NCBI GenBank assembly: GCA_021781615.1
Contig: JAJXWM010000008.1
Coordinates: 1 to 64,000, forward strand
Source of the DNA: Pseudomonadota bacterium
GTDB taxonomy: Bacteria; Pseudomonadota; Gammaproteobacteria; UBA9339
Reading direction: 5' to 3'
Length of the DNA stretch: 64,000 nucleotides
Part shown: positions 46,519 through 55,699 of the stretch, piece after piece
How positions within the stretch are numbered: position 1 is the stretch's first letter
How the letters are laid out: each line of letters opens with the position of its first letter
Position numbers and translations under genes: made by a program
The notes under the pieces: generated by a model
The model's database searches: none
Seen by the model: only the letters and a program-made list of their open reading frames with translations
What the model was told of the DNA's origin: nothing

Positions 46519-47283
46519 TTATTTTTTGCACTGCATCAATCCAGAAACCCAAGTCTTTAGTTTTTCAAAAGCGGTATAATTGGTCATATCAAGCTGAATT
46601 GGCGTTACCGAAACTTTATTTTCTTTAATCGCATAAAAATCAGTACCTAGACCTGCATCTTCTTCTAAACCAGCAGCACCTATCCAATACACTGGATAGC
46701 CACGCGGATCCATTGCTTTAATTGCTGGCTGTGCTGGGTGACGCTTGCCTAAACGAGTTAATTCAAAACCTTGTATCTCTTCAAGCTTAATATCGGGAAC
46801 ATTAACATTTAGTATGGTCCCATGAGGTAGTGGTGCTTTCTTTAAACGTTCGATGATCTGTACCGCCACTGCTGCCGCTGTATCATAATGTTTTTGCGGA
46901 TCTTTACCAGAAAGAGAAAAAGCAATAGAGGGTATGCCAAGAATACCACCTTCCGTTGCGGCGGCTACGGTTCCTGAATACAAAATATCATCACCAAGGT
47001 TTGCGCCGGCATTAATTCCAGATACCACCATATCAAAATCGGTTTGCAATAACCCCGTGACTGCTAAGTGCACACAATCGGTAGGTGTACCAGTTACACT
47101 GTAATAACCATTTGGTAATTGTTGCACTCTAACTGGAACTTGAATACTAAGAGAGTTACTGGCACCGCTACGATTGCGATCGGGGGCAATAACCATCACT
47201 TCAGCAATTTTTGCCAGTTCATTCGCTAAAGTGGATATACCAATAGCATGCACACCGTCGTCGTTACTGATTAATATTTTCAT
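46519..47283 (-). CDS. surE: 5'/3'-nucleotidase SurE
   Basis: SurE dephosphorylates nucleoside monophosphates and is linked to stationary-phase survival. The 254-residue product begins MKILISNDDGVHAIGISTLA with the Asp-Asp metal site, followed by APDRNRSGASNSLS, VTGTPTDCVHLAVTG and SGINAGANLGDDILYSGTVA. It is four bases upstream of nlpD in transcription order. Confidence 0.95.
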   Translation of the reverse strand: MKILISNDDGVHAIGISTLANELAKIAEVMVIAPDRNRSGASNSLSIQVPVRVQQLPNGYYSVTGTPTDCVHLAVTGLLQTDFDMVVSGINAGANLGDDILYSGTVAAATEGGILGIPSIAFSLSGKDPQKHYDTAAAVAVQIIERLKKAPLPHGTILNVNVPDIKLEEIQGFELTRLGKRHPAQPAIKAMDPRGYPVYWIGAAGLEEDAGLGTDFYAIKENKVSVTPIQLDMTNYTAFEKLKTWVSGLMQCKK

Positions 47284-47297
47284 ATAGTATTTTTAAA

Positions 47298-47897
47298 TTA
47301 TGGGCGCTTTTCAAAAACTTTATCGATAATCCCATACTCAAGCGCATCTTTTGGGGTCATAAAATTATCACGATCGACATCTTTCTTTACTTGATCCGCC
47401 GATTTTCCGGTATGATGCGATAAAATATCGATAATCTGTTGGTTTACTCGCAAAGCCTCGCGCGCATGAATCTCAATATCACTCACCTGCCCCTGAAAAC
47501 CACTAAGCGCCTGATGAATCATAACCGTAGCATTTGGTAAACAATAACGCTTGCCAGGAGCACCAGAAGCCAATAAAAAAGCAGCAGCACTTGCCGCAAG
47601 ACCAATACACATCGTACTAACATTTGGCTTAATAAATTGCATGGTATCGTAAATGGCAAGTCCGGCAGTAACTGCACCACCCGGAGAATTAATATAAAGA
47701 GAAATATCTTTATCTGGATTTTCTGATTCTAAAAAAAGCATTTGAGCAACAATTAAGTTGGCCATATGTGATTCAACTTCTCCAACTAAAAATATTATTC
47801 GCTCTTTTAATAATCGTGAATAAATATCATAGGACCTTTCACCGCGACCGGTTTGCTCAACTACCATTGGTATCAATGTTTGTTCTAACATAGTCAT
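47298..47897 (-). CDS. clpP: ATP-dependent Clp protease proteolytic subunit
   Basis: ClpP forms the tetradecameric protease chamber used by ClpX/ClpA. The 199-residue product has the catalytic Ser in [20 protein letters not shown], His in [12 protein letters not shown] and Asp in [10 protein letters not shown], plus the N-terminal [20 protein letters not shown]. It follows tig by nine bases. clpX and lon, usual next genes, are replaced here by surE. Confidence 0.97.
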   Translation of the reverse strand: MTMLEQTLIPMVVEQTGRGERSYDIYSRLLKERIIFLVGEVESHMANLIVAQMLFLESENPDKDISLYINSPGGAVTAGLAIYDTMQFIKPNVSTMCIGLAASAAAFLLASGAPGKRYCLPNATVMIHQALSGFQGQVSDIEIHAREALRVNQQIIDILSHHTGKSADQVKKDVDRDNFMTPKDALEYGIIDKVFEKRP

Positions 47898-47906
47898 CTC
47901 ACCCTC

Positions 47907-49232
47907 TTACTTATTTTTCGCTACTATATCTTTATAACTTATCTTCTTTTCGACCGGCTTAATTTGTTTAGATAGATGCTCAATCAGCTTTTCTTCTAAT
48001 AATAACAGCTCAATCTCCGTTAAACGTTTTTGATCAGAAAGCACCTTATTAAGCACCTCTTCATTATCCTCATAATATGCCCCAATCAGCTCTTCGATTT
48101 TTTTACGCACCTCTTGATGAGCAACTGCAATATTGTGCTCTTTTACTAACGTCGACATTAATAGTCCAAGCGCAACATTACGCTTAGCTTGTGGTTCAAA
48201 TTCACTACGAGGAAATGCGGGAGCGTTTTCTAAGGTACCACGAGCTGCTTTTATTCGGCGCTGCCAATCTTCTGCGGCTCTTCTAAGCTCATCTTCAACT
48301 AAAGTCTTTGGCACCTCAATTGGATTGAGCTCTAATACTTTATTTAAAACAGCTTGTTTAAAAAGATCTTTAAGCGTTAATTCTAATTCCCGCTCCATAT
48401 GGGCGCGGACTTCTTCTTTTAGCTTGGCTATTCCCCCCTCTGCAATATTCATTTTGGCAGCGAATTCATCATTTAACTCGGGCAAAATTGGCTCATGAAT
48501 TTTATGCACTTTAACGTTAAATTCTGATCTTTTTCCAGCAATAGTTTTATCCATGTGCGTGGCTGGCATTTGTAAAATATACTTCTTTTCTTCGCCAACA
48601 CTAACATCATGCAGTGGCTGTTCAAAATCTACCCACATTGTACCATCACCAAGAACAAACTTAACCCCAGCCTCTGTTTTTGGCTCTACATCATTGGCTG
48701 CATCACAAGGCTTAGTAGTAAAATCAATGGTAAGCCGATCACCAGCTTTTGCTTTATAAGAATCTTCAGCCACTTCACGCCAGGTGGCATGACTCTTACG
48801 CATCTTTCCAAGCATCTCATCGACATCACTATCAGCAATCTCTGCTACCTGTTTTTCAACTTCTGCCTCTTCAAAAGCCGCCAACTTAATTTCAGGATAT
48901 ACTTCAAAAGTTGCCGTATACTCAAAGGGTTCATTTGGTTTAGAAGAAACAAATTTTATGTTAGGCATGCCCGCAGGATTTAGTTTTTCTTTCTCTAAAA
49001 CCTCAGGATAGGTCTCCTGCAATATTTTTTCTAAAACATCAGCATGCGCTGATTCTGCATAATTATTCTCGATGATATTAAAAGGAACCTTACCTGGACG
49101 AAAGCCGGGTATTTTTACTTTGGCAGCAATTTCTTTTAGTTTAGATTTAACTTTACTGGTAACTTCATCTGCTGGGACCGTAACAGTTACTTTTCGTTCT
49201 AAATTCGACAAATTTTCAAGCTTAGTTTCCAT
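47907..49232 (-). CDS. tig: Trigger factor
   Basis: Trigger factor is the ribosome-bound chaperone and prolyl isomerase. The start METKLENLSNLERKVTVTVP has GGTGAG upstream; a nine-codon extension to 49259 is rejected. The 441-residue product has the ribosome-binding loop GFRPGKVP, an FKBP-type domain (about 155-245) and a helical C-terminal chaperone domain. It precedes clpP, as in gammaproteobacteria. Confidence 0.95.
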   Translation of the reverse strand: METKLENLSNLERKVTVTVPADEVTSKVKSKLKEIAAKVKIPGFRPGKVPFNIIENNYAESAHADVLEKILQETYPEVLEKEKLNPAGMPNIKFVSSKPNEPFEYTATFEVYPEIKLAAFEEAEVEKQVAEIADSDVDEMLGKMRKSHATWREVAEDSYKAKAGDRLTIDFTTKPCDAANDVEPKTEAGVKFVLGDGTMWVDFEQPLHDVSVGEEKKYILQMPATHMDKTIAGKRSEFNVKVHKIHEPILPELNDEFAAKMNIAEGGIAKLKEEVRAHMERELELTLKDLFKQAVLNKVLELNPIEVPKTLVEDELRRAAEDWQRRIKAARGTLENAPAFPRSEFEPQAKRNVALGLLMSTLVKEHNIAVAHQEVRKKIEELIGAYYEDNEEVLNKVLSDQKRLTEIELLLLEEKLIEHLSKQIKPVEKKISYKDIVAKNK

Positions 49233-49266
49233 ATTCTCACCTTTAAATTCTACACCCATATTAATA

Positions 49267-49826
<560 letters not shown>

Positions 49827-49914
49827 AGTTCTATCTATTTGATCTTATTGATCTTAAGAAGCTAAGTAGTGAAGGTTAACTTATTATGTATATGAATGCA
49901 ATCAGAGGAGAAAT

Positions 49915-50034
49915 CAATTTTTTGACTTCGCCCTGGGTATGAACCCCGGGCTCGCCCAAGGGGGATAAGCTCTGCTTCTCCCCCTTGGCAATCACCCATC
50001 GCTTTGTCCCCGCGGCTTGCCGCTAGTAAGTTAG
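49915..50034 (+). repeat. 120-bp dispersed repeat, copy B
   Basis: Matches 19700-19820 (the block CAATTTTTTGACTTCGCCCT through the TAGTAAGTTA end). Two internal stems (GGGTATGAACCCC-type and GGGGGATAAGCTCTGCTTCTCCCCC) suggest a hairpin-forming element, not a coding one. Confidence 0.85.
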
Positions 50035-50042
50035 TATGTTAT

Positions 50043-50151
50043 GGGTCTGTTGAAACCCACCTACTTTGTCATTCCCGCGAAAGCGGGAATCTAATAAAAA
50101 CAATAAGCTACATTTGTTGTTTTTATAAAAATTTTCAGATTTCAAAGACCC
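50043..50151 (+). mobile_element. MITE copy 1 with 5-bp target duplication GTTAT
   Basis: A 109-bp element bounded by GGGTCTGTTGAAA and TTTCAAAGACCC inverted ends, flanked on both sides by GTTAT (50038-50042, 50152-50156). It carries the palindrome ATTCCCGCGAAAGCGGGAAT and an AT-rich stem. A nearly identical copy is at 51270-51379. Confidence 0.85.
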
Positions 50152-50225
50152 GTTATATAAAAATGTTATATAAAAATTTATAATATTTGACGTTGATACA
50201 ACTAGTTAGTATTATCTTAAAAATT

Positions 50226-50302
50226 CGGGGCATAGCGCAGCCTGGTAGCGCACCTGCTTTGGGAGCAGGCCGTCGGGGGTTCAAATCCCTCTGCCCCGAC
50301 CA
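50226..50302 (+). tRNA. tRNA-Pro (anticodon TGG)
   Basis: The 77-base gene has acceptor CGGGGCA/TGCCCCG, anticodon stem CCTGC/GCAGG with loop TTTGGGA (anticodon TGG), T arm GGGGG-TTCAAAT-CCCTC, discriminator A and encoded CCA. It is the only tRNA here on the plus strand. Confidence 0.96.
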
Positions 50303-50357
50303 TATAATCTAGCTACACCGTTTTTTCCTACGTATGAGCGTTGAATAAATAACCATG

Positions 50358-50516
50358 AAACACCACCTGTCGCCGTCATTTCCGCGCTGCTGTCATTCCC
50401 GCATCGCTGTCATTACTGCATCGCTGTCATTCCCGCGAAGCATCGCCGTCATTTCCGCGTTGCTGTCATTCCCGCATCGCCGTCATTCCCGCGAAGGCGG
50501 GAATCTCATATCAATA
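50358..50516 (+). repeat. Array of GTCATTCCCGC-type units, left
   Basis: About eight imperfect units of roughly 18 bases built on (C/T)GTCATT(T/C)CCGC(ATCG), ending in the palindrome CCCGCGAAGGCGGGAAT. The inverted counterpart is at 50891-51066 across the GIY-YIG gene. This is not a CRISPR array: there are no unique spacers. Confidence 0.85.
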
Positions 50517-50602
50517 GCAATTTTATTTTAACGTTTCATTATATTTCGACCAATTTTTAATACGGTATTTAATTTTTTTCTTATTTTGTATATCTTTACC
50601 TT

Positions 50603-50890
50603 GTGAAAATGCCATGTATTTATATCTTAACTAATAAACCTGATGGAACATTATATATTGGGGTAACATCAAATTTGTCAGCACGCATTTTTCAACATAA
50701 AAATGATCTGGTCGACGGTTTCAGTAAAAAATATAATCTACATCTATTGGTGTATTACGAAGCGCACGAAAATATGTATTCGGCTATTACTCGAGAAAAA
50801 CGTCTCAAAAAATGGAATAGAGAATGGAAAATTCAACTAATTGAAAGCATGAATCCTGCATGGCGTGATTTGTATAATGAAATTATTTGA
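50603..50890 (+). CDS. GIY-YIG nuclease-domain protein
   Basis: The 95-residue protein is a single GIY-YIG domain: IYILTNKPDGTLYIGVTSNL (the GIY and YIG-like strands), the R in SARIFQHK, and a catalytic Glu-type residue in YYEAHENMYSAITREKRLKKW. Starting at the GTG gives MKMPCIYIL, matching relatives that begin MK-x-P; an ATG two codons on is possible. Such standalone proteins are related to homing-type nucleases. The gene lies between two inverted arrays of GTCATTCCCGC units, suggesting that the arrays and the nuclease may move together. Confidence 0.85.
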   Translation: MKMPCIYILTNKPDGTLYIGVTSNLSARIFQHKNDLVDGFSKKYNLHLLVYYEAHENMYSAITREKRLKKWNREWKIQLIESMNPAWRDLYNEII

Positions 50891-51066
50891 TTTTTAGATT
50901 CCCGCTTTCGCGGGAATGACAGCGGCGCGAGAATAACGGTGGCTCGGGAATGACGATGGCTCGGGAATGACGATGGCTCGGGAATGACAGCGGCGCGAGA
51001 ATAACGGTGGCTCGGGAATGACGGCGGCGCGGGAATGACAGCGACGCGAAAATAACGGCGGCGGTG
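50891..51066 (-). repeat. Array of GTCATTCCCGC-type units, right (inverted)
   Basis: After ATTCCCGCTTTCGCGGGAAT come eight or nine units like GACGATGGCTCGGGAAT and GACAGCGGCGCGAGAAT of roughly 17-18 bases. Read on the minus strand they equal the left array. The frames through them (repeated VIPEPPLFSRRCHSRA-like peptide) are artefacts. Confidence 0.85.
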
Positions 51067-51085
51067 GGTGTTCCATGGTTATTTA

Positions 51086-51253
51086 TTAAACAACGTCCTC
51101 CGTCTGATGTTTTCCAATTAACTTGCAAATTTGCGCAGCAGTAACACCGCATTTCTCCGCCAAGCTAGCATAGGTACGTTGAGCCACAACTTGCAGGGGA
51201 AGCATGCGGTAATCAAACTCCCCAAATTGCAACAGCTCCATGAATATCGTCAT
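51086..51253 (-). pseudogene. Short ORF truncated by MITE insertion
   Basis: A 55-residue frame contains a possible HTH (TYASLAEKCGVTAAQICKLI). The MITE at 51270-51379 lies 12 bases upstream. If the MITE and one copy of its target duplication are removed, the frame stays open upstream to a GTG near 51474. This suggests an interrupted gene. No family recognised; the upstream part is low in complexity and might be noise. Confidence 0.35.
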
Positions 51254-51269
51254 AGCCGCGAGCCAATAT

Positions 51270-51379
51270 GGGGCTGTTGAAACCCGCCTATTTCGTCATT
51301 CCCGCGAAAGCGGGAATCTAATAAAAACAATAAGCTACATTTGTTGTTTTTATAAAAATTTTCAGATTTCAACAGGCCC
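51270..51379 (+). mobile_element. MITE copy 2 with 5-bp target duplication AATAT
   Basis: About 110 bp, over 90 percent identical to 50043-50151, with the same inverted ends (GGGGCTGTTGAAA, TTTCAACAGGCCC) and the duplication AATAT on both sides (51265-51269, 51380-51384). Different target sites show that each copy inserted separately. Confidence 0.85.
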
Positions 51380-51504
51380 AATATATTCGAGTCCTTGCAG
51401 TTATTCCGAGTATCTCACGGAGATGACATAGTAAGGTGAAGATGTATTCATAGTAAAAAACTCGGATTGTAACAATCCTCACCTGTACGATCGATTCGAA
51501 ACTT

Positions 51505-53034
51505 TTACAATTTATTCAAAGCCGCTTTTGCAGTCACCATATCTTCGTTTAATTTTGCTATATAGTCTTTGGCAATTTTCGCGCGATCTTCTGCGTTCTT
51601 TTTCTTTTCCTCAGCTTTAGTTTTAGCCGATTCTGCTATAGCAAGATCAAGCTCTGCCTGCTCTAAACGCGTATTGATCTTTCCTATCTCTTTTTCTGCG
51701 CTTTCTTTAGTAACACCAAACGTTAGCAAATCTTCATCCTTTTGCTTTTTGGTGGCTTTTGCCTCATCTCTATTTTTTTCGGCGGATGTTTTGCGCTCTA
51801 AAACAGTTTTTTTATCTTGCTCCAATCCCGCTAAATCAGTTTTTAATTTTTGGATATCTGCCTCTATCTTTATTTTATCTTCTTCTGCTTGTTTTACAGT
51901 CGCATCTGCTGAAACTATATCAGCATCTGCCTTATTTATGGTGTTTATTGCCTGCTGCTGAAGAGCGGCAGTAGCTGCATTATCAACATTAACGCTATCC
52001 ACCTGCACGGTCATTATGCCTCGAACATTGGTATCGACAACATAAAATTCAAAAACCTGATCTTCAGTATTTGAAAATGGTAAGTCTACAACTTGTCCGT
52101 TGCTAAAAAAACCTGGATTATAAAGTACCTGCCCCGTGGTTTTATTGGTGATCGTTACGGTCAAATATTGACCATAATGAAAATCACTGAATTTTAGGCG
52201 GCCGTGCATTTTTTTAGGGACAACCGCTAAATTTGTAGACTGAATGCGACAGTCGTCACCATATGCGTAGATACCACGAACTAAATAACCAACCAAACAC
52301 TCAGTTCCCGCAGCAGCAGGAACCTCTTTTTGACATAAACGGATATCGTCCATATTCGGCCGACTCGACCACACCATATCAGAATTTAAAATTTGGCTAT
52401 ACCCTGATGGACACGGGGTAATATCCTGATGGGTTATATATAATGTCTGACAATTAGGATAGTTGATTACTATCGTTTTCTGTTTATTCACCTCAGCTTC
52501 TGTTTTATCCTTCTCTGCTTGTGTCTTACTAGTTTTCGCTGTTGTTATACTATCTTCTGCTGTTTTTCGGTTAGCTTGTAATGCTTCTATGCTTGCCGAT
52601 GTTTTTTGTATCGACTCATCTGCTAAATTTATATTTATTCCTTCTTTGCGCATAACCTCTTCAGCTGCCTCTATATCTGATAGCGCCTGCTTAATAACGA
52701 GAGCTGCTGCTGTTATGTCCGCCTCCGCTTTTGTTTTCGTTGCTTCTGCCGTTTCTTTTTCAGTTTTAGCTTGCTCCTCAGTCAGACGACCAGTGCGTAT
52801 GTTTTCTTCCGCCTGCTTGACATCCTCTGCAGCATTGTTTTTATCAACCTCTGCTTTTTCAATAACTCTTTCAGCGTTTCCTATTTTATATTGTGCCTCT
52901 TGGATAATTACCAGCTGTCTAATCTCCGCTTCTGACCTGCTCTTTTCCACATGTTCATGTACTTCAATCACCTGCGCATTAACCAGCGATTGCGAAAAAA
53001 TAAAAACTAAGCAAAAAAATAGAGTTGATCTCAT
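51505..53034 (-). CDS. Secreted protein with two coiled coils around a globular core
   Basis: The 509-residue product has a signal peptide (MRSTLFFCLVFIFSQSLVNA). Residues about 25-190 form a Glu/Ala/Lys coiled coil, about 195-340 a Cys-containing globular part (NCQTLYITHQDITPCPSGYS, CLVGYLVRGIYAYGDDCRIQ), and about 345-509 another coiled coil. The hairpin-like symmetry suggests a surface or secreted fibrous protein. No known domain is recognised. It stands alone on the minus strand next to repeat arrays. Confidence 0.7.
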   Translation of the reverse strand: MRSTLFFCLVFIFSQSLVNAQVIEVHEHVEKSRSEAEIRQLVIIQEAQYKIGNAERVIEKAEVDKNNAAEDVKQAEENIRTGRLTEEQAKTEKETAEATKTKAEADITAAALVIKQALSDIEAAEEVMRKEGININLADESIQKTSASIEALQANRKTAEDSITTAKTSKTQAEKDKTEAEVNKQKTIVINYPNCQTLYITHQDITPCPSGYSQILNSDMVWSSRPNMDDIRLCQKEVPAAAGTECLVGYLVRGIYAYGDDCRIQSTNLAVVPKKMHGRLKFSDFHYGQYLTVTITNKTTGQVLYNPGFFSNGQVVDLPFSNTEDQVFEFYVVDTNVRGIMTVQVDSVNVDNAATAALQQQAINTINKADADIVSADATVKQAEEDKIKIEADIQKLKTDLAGLEQDKKTVLERKTSAEKNRDEAKATKKQKDEDLLTFGVTKESAEKEIGKINTRLEQAELDLAIAESAKTKAEEKKKNAEDRAKIAKDYIAKLNEDMVTAKAALNKL

Positions 53035-53333
53035 ACTTCCCCCATGGTTTTAATTAAAAAATAAGCTAGTAACTAGACAGGTGTTGTTATACCTTGGTTA
53101 AAATATGAGGGAAATACGGGGTTTAATACGGTAGTAGTTGATTAATAAATTTCTCTGTGGATTGCCAAGTTTAAGCTTAATAAGATCATCTTTACCTATA
53201 TGATGTCTTATTGATTTCTCGTATTTTGTTATATGGTAAATTTTTATATTCTGCTATCTGATAAGCGCAGGAGCCACAGGCGGTTATCTGCACTTTTGGA
53301 ATTGATTCATTTGTCGGTGATGCATTAGTCAAT

Positions 53334-53657
53334 ATGTCTAGAAACAGCATAAATGTTGGATTATCGTTTGGCAATTTAAATTTTAAAACGGCTCAGAAAA
53401 TTATCCATCAACTTTTAACTCAGGACAGAATAAAAACGGCATTGGATGGCAGAAGGGCTATAAACCCAGCATTGCCTAACGAACCAAAAATAATAATGAT
53501 GCCATATAGTAAAGAGAAACTGGCTAAAAAACTTGATATAACTTCAGAAGAACCTGTTAAGCTTAAGTTTCCAGATTTTTATGAAGGAATAGCAAGCAAA
53601 ATTTCTTTACCGTTAATTCGCTTGTATTGTGCCACGAATTTTGCTTGTAGCAAGTAA
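53334..53657 (+). CDS. Small hypothetical protein, possibly a fragment
   Basis: A 107-residue frame (MSRNSINVGLSFGNLNFKTA ... LYCATNFACSK) has coding-like composition. The frame is open 20 codons further upstream without a start codon, so the 5' end may be lost. No ribosome binding site is clear. I do not recognise the family. It may be the remainder of a larger gene, since the following 800 bases are decayed. Confidence 0.4.
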   Translation: MSRNSINVGLSFGNLNFKTAQKIIHQLLTQDRIKTALDGRRAINPALPNEPKIIMMPYSKEKLAKKLDITSEEPVKLKFPDFYEGIASKISLPLIRLYCATNFACSK

Positions 53658-54468
53658 TATAATAACCCTTAATCAGCGGGTCGTCGTTTCGATCCCCGCG
53701 CATCTTACCAGTGAAATCAAGGGTTGTAGCCATATTCCACTCTTTACCAAGTCATGCAAAGCTACCTATGTGCTGCCTTTAACAATAACTTTAATTAAGG
53801 TCTTTTTTATTCTTAATCAAAATAACAAAGAAAATAGAGGGGGTTTAGGTACCACAAAAAAAACAAACCTAAAAATTTAACCAAAGTTTTTTTTTGGAAA
53901 GAGGCGTGACGCCGGACTGTTACAGCACTCCAACGTCGCTAAACATACCAACCTTTATCCTAAAAACAGTTGACCCTAACTATTTCAGCTGTTCTTCCTA
54001 AATTTTTCCTTGGTTACAAATTAAACTTTTTCGTTTTAAACAACTCTGGGTAAGTAAATCTGGTGGTTTTTGTATGCGCTTTTTCAAATATTTTACGAAA
54101 GCAGCACTTAAAATATGATACCAACACTCTATTGAGGTTGACCGCTCCACATTTGATCTTAGCCCCCTTTTTGTTATTTCAAAAACTTAGGACCATACAT
54201 AAGGAGGTGGCTCTGACACTTGGATACTTATTATTTTTATCTAAAGATCTTATTTTGCTAAAACTCACGTTTGGCAAGGCTTTTAAGCATGCCGTGCAAC
54301 ATTTGTATTGTTCCTACAGAGAGAACCCATTTGCTGCGCTTTATTATTATTTTACACCATATCGGAAAGTTTTTTTCAAAAATTCACACACATCTAGTCC
54401 CATATTTACCATGATAGACGTTAGCTTAAGAACTGACAATATAAGACCTATCGTTACAAGATAGGTTA
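53658..54468. other. Decayed region with tRNA-like scrap
   Basis: No intact gene. At 53663-53710 the sequence CCCTTAATCAGCGGGTCGTC-GTTTCGATCCCCGCGCATCTTACCA resembles the 3' half of a tRNA-Lys(CTT), but the T-stem does not pair, so it is a remnant. On the minus strand between 54300 and 54468 short frames (for example RSKWVLSVGTIQMLHGMLKS) look like pieces of a decayed protein, perhaps a transposase. The 133-codon frame on the plus strand is not credible. Confidence 0.4.
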
Positions 54469-54663
54469 TTAATCCTGCATGAGAAAGACTTTTTGTGATA
54501 TTACCTCGCAATTATTTTCGTAAATGTAGTACGCTCTACAATTTGGTTGATAATTACAGATTTCACTACATTGAGCTCTAGGATTACCATTAACTGTGGT
54601 TTCTGAGCCTCTAAAATTGCCACTCCAACTGGCACAATGGCCTATTGTTATTAAAGTTAATAT
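54469..54663 (-). pseudogene. PAN-like secreted protein, start lost
   Basis: A 64-codon open frame without ATG/GTG/TTG start, preceded by TAA. It begins like the end of a signal peptide (ILTLITIGHCASWSGNF) and contains six-Cys pattern CSEICNYQPNCRAYYIYENNC, like a PAN/apple module. The frame was probably cut at its 5' end; a non-standard start is possible. Confidence 0.45.
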
Positions 54664-54864
54664 TTACTACGAATATATATTTTAAATATCTAGATTTCCA
54701 AAAACTATCGTAATAATTACGGAGGGAATATTTACTGATAATCCTTTATAATTTTAGCCGAGTTAGTACAATAAACATTAGTACATTAATAAAGTTACTA
54801 ACTTTAGAGAAAATTAATTTCTCTAATAACTCAGAAGTATAAATTTAGGTTTTTAGGAAAACTT

Positions 54865-55650
54865 ATGTCTACTTATGTTACAGATACAAAAAATATAACC
54901 GATCACCCAAGCTATTTTTTAGCAGATGAGATTGCGGAAATTTGTGCCCCATTGTTCGATAATTTTTCTATCAATTATTTCTGTTATACGAAAACGTATC
55001 TAGACAATAATGAAGCAAGGAAGGCAGCGGTATTGATAAGTAATAAAGAATGGTGGCGTTATTATTTTCAAAGCAATCACCCATTTATAACTAATGGGAA
55101 AAAAGTACATTCTTGGGCATCAACCATGCCAGCAAAAGCACGACAAGCAGCAACGACCAACCCTAACCTGTACAATGGAATACTCATGGAAAAAAGACAT
55201 TCAGATTGTATTGAAGGGTTGGAATTTGCCTCACCAAATCAAAACTTTTCTGTAGAATTGTGCGGTAACAAAGATTTACTAAACCAATTTTTCTCATATT
55301 TTAAAAATAGAGCTGCTAATATCATAGCAATCTTAGGTCGAGAAATTATACATATACCTAAAAGCAGATGTCTAAAAATAGAAGATCCTGATCAACCTTA
55401 TACTGAATTTTGTCAGGCGATTAAGACTAGGAAACTATCCCTTAGATTTAGAACACAGGAAGTAATATTTTCCCGACGGGAATTTGACATATTGTCTTTG
55501 CTTATCAAAGGCAAAACCATGCGAGAGATTGCAAGTATATTAAAAATATCCCCCCGTACAGTTGAAACTTATTTATACACCGCTAAGGACAAAACCAATA
55601 CATTTACTGTCGGTCGTTTGTTAGATTGTTTTGCTGAGAGTTTATTTTAG
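54865..55650 (+). CDS. LuxR-type transcriptional regulator, copy 1
   Basis: The 261-residue protein has an N-terminal sensor-like part (about 1-185, no family recognised with certainty) and a C-terminal GerE/LuxR helix-turn-helix (about 197-261): FSRREFDILSLLIKGKTMRE, IASILKISPRTVETYLYTAK. AGGAAA precedes the ATG. No acyl-homoserine lactone synthase is nearby. It is the first of two tandem paralogues; the pair's 3' ends are almost identical in DNA. Confidence 0.85.
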   Translation: MSTYVTDTKNITDHPSYFLADEIAEICAPLFDNFSINYFCYTKTYLDNNEARKAAVLISNKEWWRYYFQSNHPFITNGKKVHSWASTMPAKARQAATTNPNLYNGILMEKRHSDCIEGLEFASPNQNFSVELCGNKDLLNQFFSYFKNRAANIIAILGREIIHIPKSRCLKIEDPDQPYTEFCQAIKTRKLSLRFRTQEVIFSRREFDILSLLIKGKTMREIASILKISPRTVETYLYTAKDKTNTFTVGRLLDCFAESLF

Positions 55651-55699
55651 CAAAGGTTTATGGCATTCAATATTAATGGTTATAATTGAGGTAATTTTT

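Noticed and set aside
50358..51066. CRISPR-like look of the GTCATTCCCGC arrays
   Set aside because: Units are imperfect and contiguous, with no spacers of constant size and no cas genes.
54063..54464. 133-codon plus-strand frame
   Set aside because: Composition is not coding-like, no ribosome binding site, and the other strand holds remnants.
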